Made by a program: the position numbers and the translations under genes. This document shows, one piece after another, positions 17,206 to 26,312 of a stretch of 64,000 nucleotides of DNA (position 1 is its first letter; every line of letters starts with the position of its first letter). The notes beneath the pieces are model-generated. The model did no database searches, had not been told where the DNA came from, and was given only the letters and a program-made list of their open reading frames with translations. Source of the stretch: Comamonas odontotermitis (GTDB lineage: Bacteria; Pseudomonadota; Gammaproteobacteria; Burkholderiales; Burkholderiaceae_C); NCBI RefSeq assembly GCF_014207855.1, contig NZ_JACHKZ010000004.1:124001-188000 (forward strand), written 5' to 3'.

Positions 17206-18168
17206 TCAGTCTGCAGTCGCAAGAAAGTCGTTGCTGATGCGGCCGCCCAGCGCGTGCACGCGCTCTAGAAAGTGCACCAGGTAGGCATGCAGACCGGTGG
17301 CCAGCAGCTCGTCAATGCGGCCATACTGCAACTCTGCCAGCAGCAAGCCTGCCTGGCGCTGGGTTTCGGCAGAATGGTCGTTGGCCACGGCCTCCAGAAT
17401 CTGCACGACCTCGTACATGCTGGCATGCAGGGAGCGCGGCATGTCTCGGCGCAGGATCAGCATCTCGGCCACACGCTCGGGCGTGATCACATTGCGGTAG
17501 ACCTTGCGGTACACCTCGAACGCCGAGACGCTGCGCAGAATGGCACTCCAGTGGTAGAAGTCAAACTGCGCCTGGCCTTTGCCCGGCATTTGCGTGCCGT
17601 GATAATCGTTCTTGATCGCGTGAAAACGCACGTCCAGCAAGCGCGCGGTATTGTCTGCGCGCTCGATGAAAGTGCCCAGCCGCAAGAACAGGAATGCATC
17701 GTCCTGCAGCATGGTGCCCAGCGCCACGCCACGCGACAGATGCGAGCGGTACTTGACCCATTCAAAGAACTTGGCCGGATCGGTCTCGAACTTCTTGGCC
17801 TTGAACAGCCGGTTCATATCCAGCCATGTCAGGTTCTGCGTCTCCCAGACTTCTGTGGTCAGCGCACCGCGCACTGCGCGGGCATTTTCGCGCGCTGCCT
17901 GCAGGCAGCTGTAGATGGATGAGGAATTGGTCTCATCACGCACCATGAAGTGCAATACCCCTTCCAAGGTCACTTCGTCGTGGCGCTGGTAGTAGGCAGG
18001 CAGCAGTTCGCTGATCGACAGCACGCTCTGCCAGGCTTTGGTGGCGGCAGACGCGGACTGCGGCAGCATGGAGGTCTCGTAGCTGACATTGAGCATACGG
18101 GCTGTGTTTTCCGCCCGTTCGGTGTAACGGGACATCCAGTAGAGGTGATCGGCGGTGCGGCTCAACAT
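17206..18168 (-). CDS. Alpha-E domain-containing protein (DUF403 family)
   Basis: A 320-residue, mostly helical protein of the alpha-E family, beginning MLSRTADHLYWMSRYTERAENTARML, the family's hallmark N-terminus. Members are nearly always encoded beside a circularly permuted ATP-grasp protein, as here (52 bp downstream of it). Together they are thought to make or modify a small peptide, but the product is unknown. No signal peptide or membrane segment. Confidence 0.9.
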   Translation of the reverse strand: MLSRTADHLYWMSRYTERAENTARMLNVSYETSMLPQSASAATKAWQSVLSISELLPAYYQRHDEVTLEGVLHFMVRDETNSSSIYSCLQAARENARAVRGALTTEVWETQNLTWLDMNRLFKAKKFETDPAKFFEWVKYRSHLSRGVALGTMLQDDAFLFLRLGTFIERADNTARLLDVRFHAIKNDYHGTQMPGKGQAQFDFYHWSAILRSVSAFEVYRKVYRNVITPERVAEMLILRRDMPRSLHASMYEVVQILEAVANDHSAETQRQAGLLLAELQYGRIDELLATGLHAYLVHFLERVHALGGRISNDFLATAD

Positions 18169-18220
18169 TAATAAACTCTTTCGCTATTCATGATCTCGGT
18201 TGAAGGCCAGGGTGCAGGCA

Positions 18221-19708
18221 TCACTGCTGGCCGCCCTCCCACTCGCTGTAGTCATCTTCGGGGCCACGCAGTACCCAGGTGTCCTTGGTGCCACCGCCCT
18301 GCGACGAGTTAACGACCAGCGATCCCTCCTTGAGGGCCACGCGCGTCAGGCCGCCCGGTACCATCTGCACCTGCTTGCCGCTGAGCACGAACGGACGCAG
18401 ATCGATGTGGCGCGGCGCAATTCCGCTTTCCACATAGGTGGGACTGCTGGAGAGGCTGAGCGTAGGCTGCGCGATGTAGCCGCTGGGCTTGGCCTTGAGC
18501 ACCGCGCGAAACTCCTCGATCTCGGCGCGCGAAGCTGCCGGACCGATCAGCATGCCGTAACCGCCGGCACCATGCACTTCCTTCACCACCAGATCTTCCA
18601 GGTGGTCCAGCACATAGGCCAGGTCATCCGGCTTGCGGCACATCCAGGTCGGCACGTTCTTCAGGATGGCTTCTTCACCCAGGTAGAAACGAATCATGTC
18701 TGGCACATATGGGTAGACCGATTTGTCATCGGCCACACCCGTCCCCACTGCATTGCAGATGGCGACATTGCCCTTGCGGTACACCTGCATCAGGCCTGCG
18801 CAACCCAGTGTCGAATTGGGGCGGAAGACCTGCGGATCCAAAAAGTCGTCGTCCACACGGCGGTAGATCACATCCACGCGCTGCAGTCCCTGCGTAGTGC
18901 GCATGTAGAGTACGTCGTCGCGCACCACCAGATCCTGCCCCTCCACCAGCTCCACCCCCATTTGCTGTGCGAGGAAGGCGTGTTCGAAGTAGGCGCTGTT
19001 GTACATGCCCGGCGTCAATACCACCACGGTCGGATTGTTGATGGCATGTGCGGGAGCGCTGGCACGCAGGGTGTCGAGCAGCAGATCGGGGTAATGGGCC
19101 ACAGGCGCAACAGCGTGGCTGCTGAAGAGCCCGGGAAAGAGCCGCATCATCATGCGGCGGTTTTCCAGCATGTACGAAACGCCCGATGGCACACGCAGAT
19201 TGTCTTCCAGCACATAGTAGGTGCCGCTTCCATCGGCTTCGGCCGCCCGCACGATATCAATGCCTGCGATGTGCGCATAAGTATCGAGGGGAACATTCAC
19301 ACCCTGCATTTCGGGCCGGTACTGGCTGTTATCCAGCACCAGATCGCGCGGCACGATACCGGCTTTCAGAATCTCCTGGTCGTGATAGACGTCATGGATG
19401 AACCGATTAAGTGCCGTTACCCGCTGCACCAGTCCCTTTTGCATCTGTCGCCATTCATGGGAAGGGATGATGCGCGGAATCAGATCAAATGGAATCAGCC
19501 GCTCCGTGCCCGATCCGTCCTCGTCTTTCTCGCCATAGACCGCAAAGGTGATACCCACGCGGCGAAACACGAGTTCGGCCTCTTCGCGCAATGCCTGCAT
19601 CTTGTCAAAAGGCTGCTCTTTGAGCCACTTGGCGTAGGTCTGGTAATGCACCCGCTCGGCTCCTGCGGCATAGGGTAGCCCTTGGTACATCTCGTCGAAT
19701 TTCTGCAT
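18221..19708 (-). CDS. Circularly permuted type 2 ATP-grasp protein (DUF404/407 family)
   Basis: A 495-residue predicted ATP-dependent carboxylate-amine ligase, partner of the alpha-E protein downstream. Family features include IPRIIPSHEWRQMQKGLVQR, YHDQEILKAGIVP, TPGMYNSAYFEHAFLAQQMG, EGQDLVVRD and the ATP-grasp-like VVKEVHGAGGYGMLIGP. The ATG at 19708 is chosen because AAGGAAGAG lies just upstream; an ATG seven codons earlier lacks this. In some bacteria the locus also contains a transglutaminase and a proteasome-like hydrolase; neither is present here. Confidence 0.9.
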   Translation of the reverse strand: MQKFDEMYQGLPYAAGAERVHYQTYAKWLKEQPFDKMQALREEAELVFRRVGITFAVYGEKDEDGSGTERLIPFDLIPRIIPSHEWRQMQKGLVQRVTALNRFIHDVYHDQEILKAGIVPRDLVLDNSQYRPEMQGVNVPLDTYAHIAGIDIVRAAEADGSGTYYVLEDNLRVPSGVSYMLENRRMMMRLFPGLFSSHAVAPVAHYPDLLLDTLRASAPAHAINNPTVVVLTPGMYNSAYFEHAFLAQQMGVELVEGQDLVVRDDVLYMRTTQGLQRVDVIYRRVDDDFLDPQVFRPNSTLGCAGLMQVYRKGNVAICNAVGTGVADDKSVYPYVPDMIRFYLGEEAILKNVPTWMCRKPDDLAYVLDHLEDLVVKEVHGAGGYGMLIGPAASRAEIEEFRAVLKAKPSGYIAQPTLSLSSSPTYVESGIAPRHIDLRPFVLSGKQVQMVPGGLTRVALKEGSLVVNSSQGGGTKDTWVLRGPEDDYSEWEGGQQ

Positions 19709-19767
19709 CAACTCTTCCTTTCTCGCCAAACCAGCTTAGCAAGTTTCGCGCCATTGCCAGCTAGGTA

Positions 19768-22524
19768 CTAACCTTCATCGGATATCAAAGAACCATTGCC
19801 ATAGTCTATAGATTCCACAAGAGGCATATCGTGCTGTGGCGCAGGTTTATCGAAGATGTTCTGTCCATCTGCACCAAATTGGTGCAATGTATGCTGCCAA
19901 AAGCGCGGACGAATCAGGCGGTGGCACTGCAACGCTTCCGGCTCCGCGGAATACCACAGCGCCGCACCGCATTCCACCGAAGAATGAAACCGGATACGCT
20001 GGTCCGCATAGCGCTGCACCACGGGCGCGGCCGGATGGTGAAAGCGGTTGCGGTAGCCGGTTTGCGCCACTGCCCGGCTCGCGCCCACTGCGGCCAGCAA
20101 AGCCCGGGTTGATGAGGTATTGCTGCCGTGATGCGGTACCAGCATCAGATCGGCACGGAGCATGGTGCCCCGCTGTACCAGCATCTGCTCCTGCTGCTTT
20201 TCCAGATCACCCGGCAACAGAGCCGCTGCCGCATGGCCCTTGTGGGGTTGCCCCAGTATGCGCAATACGCAGCTGCGCGCGTTGCCTGAGCGCTGGTGTG
20301 CAATGCCGTCGCTGGCAGGCAAGGGTCCGTCCGGATGCAGGACTTCAAACCGCACACCGTCCCATTCCCAGAAATTGCCCGCAGCACAGTCCTGCCAGGG
20401 CAGCGCCTGCAAGCCCAGTTGGTGGCGCTCCTGGGGTGTGAGTGACCCCATGGCCTGCGCGGGCCACAACTGCGCTGCCACGGCAGTGCTGCCGCCGGTG
20501 TGATCACTGTCTCCGTGGCTGAGCACCAGCATATCCAGCACGCCCGACACTCGCCCCTGCGCGCCCAGCGCACGCAGGACAGGCACCACCACACGATCCC
20601 CCGCATTGCTGCCCGGGCCGTAGACCGGCCCCGCGTCATACAACAGACTGTGCCGCGCCGTCTGCACCAGCACTGACTGGCCCTGCCCCACATCCAGCGC
20701 AAGCACGCTGAACTGCCCCTCGGCGGGCCGCAGCGGCTGCCACCACAGCGCGGGCAACAGGCATGGCAGACCCAACATGCGCAACTGCCATGGCTGTGGC
20801 AGCACAAGCCAGATGCCGCCTACCATGGCTGCCACAGCCGCCCACCACGGAGCTGCAGGCAGCCACAGCGCCGCGTGCGGCCAGCGCGCCAGCCATTCCA
20901 GCCACACCATCAGTATCTGCATGGCCCCAGCAGCCAGATCCCATAGTGGGGGTATCGCAACGCCCAGCAATGCCAGAGGCGTTGCCACCCAGGTCACCCA
21001 CGGTATGGCCAGCACATTCGCCAGCAGCCCCACCACCGAAACCTGGCCAAACAGCAGCAGCGACAGTGGCGTGATGGCCACCGTCACGATCCACTGCTCG
21101 CGCAGCAGGGCCAGCAACCGGCGCTGGGTGCCAATCAACCTTCCATCCGACGCCTCACCTGCACCGCCCTTTCCCATATCTGAAGCAAACAGGATACCCA
21201 CTGCCAGAAAACTGAGCCAGAACCCCGCTTGCAGCAGCGCCATGGGCTGGAACAGCACCACTGCGCCGCACGCCATCAGCCATGTGGCATGCCAGGGCCA
21301 TGGCCGACCGCTCATCCTTTGCAGCGCGACCACCGCCAGCATCAGCACGGTGCGCTGTGCGGGCACGCCCCAGCCACTGAAGACGGCATAGGCCAAAGCG
21401 CTCAGCACTCCGGCCGCCAAGGCCACTTGCGGCGCGGGCAGCCACAGGCACAGAAGACTGCTGCGGCGCCAGCACCAGCCCACCACCGTGCTGGCAGCCC
21501 AGGCAAATACGGTGATGTGCAGACCTGAGATCGCCATCAGATGGGCCACGCCCGTGATGCGAAAGACGCGCCAGTCCTCCCGGTCGATGGCGCGCTGCTC
21601 TCCGGTAACCAGCGCGACGAGCACACCGGCAATGCGGGCCCGGCGTGCCACAGCTTCATCGCCAGCCTCATTTCCCATCGCTTCACCATCCCCACGCCAG
21701 CCATCGGCAACCGGCGCTAGCCGGTGTACCATGGCATCGCGCACATGCTGCCGCAGGCGCTCCACCGGGTGCGCGTTGCTGGCCTCCAGCAACTGCGGAC
21801 CGGGCTGCAACGCACCACCGGCCCGAACGCCCGAAGGCAAGCGCACATAGCCAGTGGCATGAACACCCTGCTCCCACATCCACAATTCATAGTCAAACCC
21901 ATGCGGGTTGACGCTGCCGTGAGGCGCCTTGATCCGCACCGGCAGGCGCCAGCGCTGCCCCGCTGCCAGCGCGGGAATGGTTGCAGAGCCAGCAGGTGCA
22001 CCACGACGCATGGCATTCGCAACGGGCTGCGCGTACCATGCCAGATCGATCAATGGAGGAACTGCAACCGGCTGCCCGCCAGCGTCTGCCATATCAACCT
22101 GCAGACGAAAGCGCTGCCCCACCGCCGTTTGCTGCGGCATCGCGGCAATGGTGCCTTGCAAGAGCAGATCAGCCCCTTCCAGCGCGGGATCAAGCCGCAG
22201 CGCCATCTGCTGCGCGGCCTGCCAGCCCGCCAGCCCCCATGCCAGCAGGCAAGCGGCCAGCATTGCGCCCAGGCTACCGGCCCACCTGCGCCATCCATCG
22301 TGCTTTGTGCATGCACCCGAGCGCCATAGCCAATACACGCTGGCCAATGCCCCCAGGCCCAGCCCCCATCCGTACACCGTTTGCGGATAAAGCTCCGATT
22401 GCTGCAGCTGCAACGCAGAGCCCAGCACAATGCCCCAGAGCCATGCCAAAGTTTGCCACCCTGCAAAAGACGCAGCCGCTCCCTGCACAGCAGAGCATGA
22501 AGACGGTGACAAGGCGCTTGGCAT
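19768..22524 (-). CDS. comEC: DNA internalization competence protein ComEC/Rec2
   Basis: Inner-membrane channel for single-stranded DNA uptake in natural transformation. The 918 residues show an N-terminal hydrophobic and OB-like DUF4131 part, the Competence domain with ITGVAHLMAISGLHITVFAW and about ten membrane segments, and a C-terminal metallo-beta-lactamase domain (LALDVGQGQSVLVQ, LSHGDSDHTGG, LVPHHGSNTSST). The length is somewhat above average but complete. No other competence gene is in the window, so competence of the organism is not proven. Confidence 0.92.
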   Translation of the reverse strand: MPSALSPSSCSAVQGAAASFAGWQTLAWLWGIVLGSALQLQQSELYPQTVYGWGLGLGALASVYWLWRSGACTKHDGWRRWAGSLGAMLAACLLAWGLAGWQAAQQMALRLDPALEGADLLLQGTIAAMPQQTAVGQRFRLQVDMADAGGQPVAVPPLIDLAWYAQPVANAMRRGAPAGSATIPALAAGQRWRLPVRIKAPHGSVNPHGFDYELWMWEQGVHATGYVRLPSGVRAGGALQPGPQLLEASNAHPVERLRQHVRDAMVHRLAPVADGWRGDGEAMGNEAGDEAVARRARIAGVLVALVTGEQRAIDREDWRVFRITGVAHLMAISGLHITVFAWAASTVVGWCWRRSSLLCLWLPAPQVALAAGVLSALAYAVFSGWGVPAQRTVLMLAVVALQRMSGRPWPWHATWLMACGAVVLFQPMALLQAGFWLSFLAVGILFASDMGKGGAGEASDGRLIGTQRRLLALLREQWIVTVAITPLSLLLFGQVSVVGLLANVLAIPWVTWVATPLALLGVAIPPLWDLAAGAMQILMVWLEWLARWPHAALWLPAAPWWAAVAAMVGGIWLVLPQPWQLRMLGLPCLLPALWWQPLRPAEGQFSVLALDVGQGQSVLVQTARHSLLYDAGPVYGPGSNAGDRVVVPVLRALGAQGRVSGVLDMLVLSHGDSDHTGGSTAVAAQLWPAQAMGSLTPQERHQLGLQALPWQDCAAGNFWEWDGVRFEVLHPDGPLPASDGIAHQRSGNARSCVLRILGQPHKGHAAAALLPGDLEKQQEQMLVQRGTMLRADLMLVPHHGSNTSSTRALLAAVGASRAVAQTGYRNRFHHPAAPVVQRYADQRIRFHSSVECGAALWYSAEPEALQCHRLIRPRFWQHTLHQFGADGQNIFDKPAPQHDMPLVESIDYGNGSLISDEG

Positions 22525-22704
22525 GGCGCCATGCTAGGCGTGCGCCCCGGCGCTCAACCCAGGGTGCCAGCCCTTGAACGGACGAACGGTAGGCATCCAT
22601 GACGAAGGTCATCGCCTGCGCCCCGAAGCAGTATGCATTTGTGCCACACTTGGCGTTTTCTGCAATCGGCGCAGCGCTGCTGCCCCCAACCCACCGAGGA
22701 CTCC

Positions 22705-23166
22705 ATGAGCGTTTACGACCAACTCCAAGCCTTGAACATCAGCCTTCCGCCGCTGGCCATTCCTGCCGCCGCTTATGTGCCCTATGTGCAGACGGGGAAC
22801 ACGGTCTTCCTGAGCGGCCACATCGCACGCAAGGATGGCAAGCCCTGGGTAGCGCAATTTGGCCGCAACATCACCACCGAAGAAGGCAAGCTGGCGGCCC
22901 GCGCTGTGGCCATCGACCTGCTGGGCACCCTGCAGCACGCAGCGGGCGGTGATCTCAACCGCGTCAAGCGCATCGTCAAACTGATGAGCCTGGTCAACAG
23001 CACCAGCGATTTCACCGAGCAGCACCTCGTCACCAACGGCGCCAGCGAATTGATGGCCGAAGTGTTTGGCGCTGAAAAAGGCGCCCATGCACGCAGCGCC
23101 TTTGGCGTGGCACAGATCCCCTTTGGCGCCTGCGTGGAAATCGAGCTGATCGCCGAGCTGGCCTGA
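22705..23166 (+). CDS. RidA family protein (paralogue 1)
   Basis: A 153-residue protein of the YjgF/YER057c/UK114 (RidA) superfamily, which hydrolyses reactive enamine/imine intermediates or related compounds. It is longer than archetypal RidA (about 128) and resembles the subgroup with ending VEIELIAEL. The stretches VFLSGHIARKDGKPW and VKRIVKLMSLVNST are clear. The ATG at 22705 follows GAGGA. A paralogue of equal length lies 170 bp downstream, indicating tandem duplication. Whether it has the canonical catalytic Arg was not established. Confidence 0.87.
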   Translation: MSVYDQLQALNISLPPLAIPAAAYVPYVQTGNTVFLSGHIARKDGKPWVAQFGRNITTEEGKLAARAVAIDLLGTLQHAAGGDLNRVKRIVKLMSLVNSTSDFTEQHLVTNGASELMAEVFGAEKGAHARSAFGVAQIPFGACVEIELIAELA

Positions 23167-23187
23167 TCCCAGGCGCAACACCCTCGC

Positions 23188-23226
23188 CAGCGGCGCCAAT
23201 GCCATTTGGGCATGGCGCCGCTGTCT
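23188..23226 (+). terminator. Terminator between the two ridA paralogues
   Basis: Long stem: CAGCGGCGCC (23188-23197) pairs with GGCGCCGCTG (23214-23223), extended inward by AATGCC/GGGCAT, then TCTTTTT. It suggests the two copies are separate transcripts. Confidence 0.85.
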
Positions 23227-23336
23227 TTTTGCATAGCAAAACGGCCGGTAGCGCTGGTACGATGTGCGGGAAATATGCAAATTTGATAGCAAATCAGGTT
23301 TGCAACCACTCCTTGACCCATCACCGGACATCGACC

Positions 23337-23798
23337 ATGAGCGTTTACGACCAACTCAAAGCCCTGAACATCGAGCTGCCGCCCGTGCGCACGCCTGCCG
23401 CAGCCTATTCGCCCTTTGCGCAGACCGGCAACCTGGTCTTCATCAGCGGGCACACAGCCAGCAAGAACGGGCAACCCTGGACGGGCAAGCTGGGCAAGAA
23501 CATCGACACCGCCGAAGGCAAGCTGGCTGCGCGTGCCGTTGCCATTGACCTGCTGGGCACCCTGCAGGCGGCCGTGGGCGGAGACCTCAACCGCGTCAAG
23601 CGCATCGTCAAGCTGATGAGCCTGGTCAACAGCACCGAAGACTTCACCGAACAGCACCTCGTCACCAACGGCGCCAGCGAGTTGATTGCACAGGTGTTTG
23701 GCCCTGAAAAAGGCGCCCATGCCCGTAGCGCCTTTGGCGTGGCGCAGGTTCCTCGTGGGGCCTGCGTCGAGATTGAGTTGATTGCCGAAGTGGAATAA
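23337..23798 (+). CDS. RidA family protein (paralogue 2)
   Basis: A second 153-residue RidA-superfamily protein, nearly colinear with paralogue 1: both begin MSVYDQL, share most of the central LAARAVAIDLLGTLQ and GDLNRVKRIVKLM stretches, and end with an acidic ELIAE tail. Differences concentrate near residues 15-50 and the C-terminus, suggesting old duplication with possible substrate divergence. It has its own upstream region (with a GATAGC half-palindrome) and its own terminator. Confidence 0.87.
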   Translation: MSVYDQLKALNIELPPVRTPAAAYSPFAQTGNLVFISGHTASKNGQPWTGKLGKNIDTAEGKLAARAVAIDLLGTLQAAVGGDLNRVKRIVKLMSLVNSTEDFTEQHLVTNGASELIAQVFGPEKGAHARSAFGVAQVPRGACVEIELIAEVE

Positions 23799-23827
23799 AC
23801 CCACTTTGCGGGAAAGCAAGCAATCCA

Positions 23828-23866
23828 ACGCGCCTTAGAACAGGTTCTTAGGGCGCGTTTTTTGTT
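23828..23866 (+). terminator. Terminator after ridA paralogue 2
   Basis: Long imperfect stem: AACGCGCC-TTAGAAC pairs with GTTCTTA-GGGCGCGTT, followed by a T-run. Confidence 0.85.
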
Positions 23867-23975
23867 TCTACGGCGCCGCCATCTGCGGCATTCCTTTTGT
23901 CCATTGAGCGACAAAGCGGCACGGCACTTCATTCCACAATGCCAGACACCGCCTCTCGCCTGTTCCACAAAAGCC

Positions 23976-25163
23976 ATGCCCCAAGACTTTCCCTCCTGCG
24001 CCGGTCTGCTGTCTTCCGTTGAAAGCATTGCACCGCAGTTCGTCTCGATCCGCAGATCGATCCACGCTCACCCAGAACTCGCATTTGAAGAGCAGCGAAC
24101 CAGCGACCTGGTCGCCAGCACCCTCAAAGACCTGGGCTACAAGGTGCATCGCGGCCTGGGCTCCACCGGTGTCGTGGGCCAGTTGACCAAGGGCAACGGC
24201 AGCAGGGCCATCGGCATTCGCGCCGACATGGATGCGCTCCCGATCCAGGAGCGCACGGGCCTCGATTACGCCAGCACCTTGCCTGGCAAGATGCATGCCT
24301 GCGGGCACGATGGTCACACCGCCATCTTGCTGTGCGCTGCAAGGCACCTGGCCCAGTCGGTGGATTTCAATGGCACGCTGAACCTGATCTTCCAACCTGC
24401 GGAAGAGAACGAAGGCGGCGCGCTGCGCATGGTGGATGAAGGCCTGTTCGACCTCTTCCCCTGCGACGAAATCTACGCGCTGCACAACGCCCCTGGCCTT
24501 CCGGTTGGCAAGATGGCGATCAGCCCCGGCCCCGCCATGGCCTCATTCGACCGCGTCACCATCCGGCTGCATGGGCGCAGCGCCCACGGCGCCATGCCGC
24601 ACCATGGCATCGACCCGATGCAGTGCGCGGCCAGCATCGTGCTGGGCCTGCAATCCATCATCACCCGCGAGATCGATGCCTCGCACGCGGCAGTGATCAC
24701 CGTCGGCTCCATCCAGGCGGGCGAGGTCTACAACATTGTTCCCGAATCCGCGTTGCTGAAAATCGGTGTGCGCACACTCGATCCTGCGGTGCGCACGCTG
24801 GTCGAAAAACGCATCCGCCAGTTCGTCGAAGGCCAGGCCCAGAGCTACCAGTTGAACTGCGAGATCGACTACCTGCACAAATACCCCGTACTGTTGAACC
24901 ATCCCGCGCAGACGGAGTACGCCCGCGAGGCCGCCATTCGCCTGCTGGGTGCCGACAACGTGAGCCAGCGCACGCCCACCATGGGCAGCGAGGATTTCGC
25001 CTACATGCTCCAGAAGCGCCCCGGCGCCTATATTCGCCTGGGCAATGGCGTTGGCGAAGATGGCGGCTGCATGGTGCACAACCCGCTGTACGACTTCAAC
25101 GACAAGGCCCTGGCCATTGGCGCAGCCTTCTGGTCGCACCTCGTCCAAAGCTATCTGCGCTAG
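23976..25163 (+). CDS. M20 family amidohydrolase (hippurate hydrolase/N-acyl amino acid amidohydrolase-like)
   Basis: A 395-residue cytoplasmic dinuclear-metal peptidase-M20 amidohydrolase, cleaving N-acyl amino acids or similar amides. Motifs: IHAHPELAFEE, the catalytic Asp in GIRADMDALPI, the metal-binding KMHACGHDGHTA (Cys/His) and FQPAEENEGGA, plus the dimerisation-domain GRSAHGAMPHHGIDP. The C-terminal metal His/Glu region is MGSEDFAYM. A Bug binding protein starts 44 bp downstream, so the pair may take up and hydrolyse the same compound (inference). Confidence 0.88.
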   Translation: MPQDFPSCAGLLSSVESIAPQFVSIRRSIHAHPELAFEEQRTSDLVASTLKDLGYKVHRGLGSTGVVGQLTKGNGSRAIGIRADMDALPIQERTGLDYASTLPGKMHACGHDGHTAILLCAARHLAQSVDFNGTLNLIFQPAEENEGGALRMVDEGLFDLFPCDEIYALHNAPGLPVGKMAISPGPAMASFDRVTIRLHGRSAHGAMPHHGIDPMQCAASIVLGLQSIITREIDASHAAVITVGSIQAGEVYNIVPESALLKIGVRTLDPAVRTLVEKRIRQFVEGQAQSYQLNCEIDYLHKYPVLLNHPAQTEYAREAAIRLLGADNVSQRTPTMGSEDFAYMLQKRPGAYIRLGNGVGEDGGCMVHNPLYDFNDKALAIGAAFWSHLVQSYLR

Positions 25164-25206
25164 CCCCCGTTGGCCCAGCGCATCTGCACATCTTTCTGGA
25201 GCTTTC

Positions 25207-26220
25207 ATGCAGCACATCCATCGCCGCCATTTCATCCGGGGCCTGGGCGCCACAGCGGGCCTTGCCAGTCTTTCGGCCATCACGCCGCTTGCGCGGGCGA
25301 GCGACGCGTTCCCCAGCAAACCGCTCAGCCTGATCGTGCCGTATCCAGCAGGCGGCGCCAGCGACGTGGCTGCGCGGATCTTTGCGGAATCCATGGGCAA
25401 GACACTGCAGCAGCAAGTCATCGTCGAGAACATTGGCGGTGGCACCGGCCTGCTGGGTGCGGGCAAGGTGCTGTCCGCGCCCAGTGATGGATACACCTTC
25501 TTTCACGGTTCGGCCAACGAAGTCTTTCTGGCACCCATGCTGAACCCGGCTGCACGTTACAAGCCGCAGGATTTCAGTTTCGCCTGCCCCACCACCGAAG
25601 CCGTCATCGTGCTGCTGGTGAAAAACGACTTGCCCGCCCGCACCTACGACGAGTTCATCGACTTTGCCAAAAAGCGCCAGGACAAACCGCTCACCTACGC
25701 AACGGTGGGCATCGACTCCATGTACAACCTGATGGGCGATGCCCTGGCTGCGCAGTTGAAGCTGCCCTTTCTGCACGTACCCTACAAGGGCGCGGCACCG
25801 GCTCTGCAGGATGTGGCTGGCGGACAGGTGGATTTCGCGATCCTGCCCTACCAGACCAGCTTCGACGGCATGCAGCAGCAGGGCCGCCTGCGCATCCTCA
25901 CCAGCTTCTCCAAGGCGCTGCCCGAGCCCATCAGGCACCTGCCACTCATCTCGGCAAGCCGGTACACGCCCGATTTCGAACATACGATCGGCGGCGGCTA
26001 CTTTGTACGCAAAGGCACGCCGCCAGAGCGTGTCACCATACTGCGCAATGCAGTCTCTGCCGCGCTGGCAACGCCTGCCATCCGCAGCAAGCTCGAATCC
26101 GAAGGCCGCAATGTGCGCCAGCCGATCAACGCACAATCCCAGGCAGATGAGGTATTCCAGCAGCAATATGCGCGGCTGAACCAATTGATACAGGCCGTGG
26201 GGCGCAAGGCCCTCGCATAG
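25207..26220 (+). CDS. Bug-family tripartite tricarboxylate transporter substrate-binding protein
   Basis: A 337-residue periplasmic solute-binding protein of the TctC/Bug family. The N-terminus has a twin-arginine-type signal (RRHFIRG followed by a hydrophobic stretch and a cleavage region near TPLARAS). The mature part shows PLSLIVPYPAGGASDVAARIFAE, typical of Bug proteins that bind carboxylated ligands. No TctA/TctB membrane genes are nearby, so it is an orphan; the ligand is unknown. Likely co-transcribed with the upstream amidohydrolase. Confidence 0.87.
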   Translation: MQHIHRRHFIRGLGATAGLASLSAITPLARASDAFPSKPLSLIVPYPAGGASDVAARIFAESMGKTLQQQVIVENIGGGTGLLGAGKVLSAPSDGYTFFHGSANEVFLAPMLNPAARYKPQDFSFACPTTEAVIVLLVKNDLPARTYDEFIDFAKKRQDKPLTYATVGIDSMYNLMGDALAAQLKLPFLHVPYKGAAPALQDVAGGQVDFAILPYQTSFDGMQQQGRLRILTSFSKALPEPIRHLPLISASRYTPDFEHTIGGGYFVRKGTPPERVTILRNAVSAALATPAIRSKLESEGRNVRQPINAQSQADEVFQQQYARLNQLIQAVGRKALA

Positions 26221-26249
26221 CCTGTTTGTATGAGGGATGGGTATCAATG

Positions 26250-26272
26250 GCCGCACGCCTGCGGCTTTTTTT
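26250..26272 (+). terminator. Terminator after the Bug gene
   Basis: Stem GCCGCA / TGCGGC with a CGCC loop and seven T, 30 bp after the Bug stop codon. Confidence 0.85.
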
Positions 26273-26312
26273 CAGGCCGCTATCATGGCTCGCAGAACTC
26301 GAAACCTGTTCC

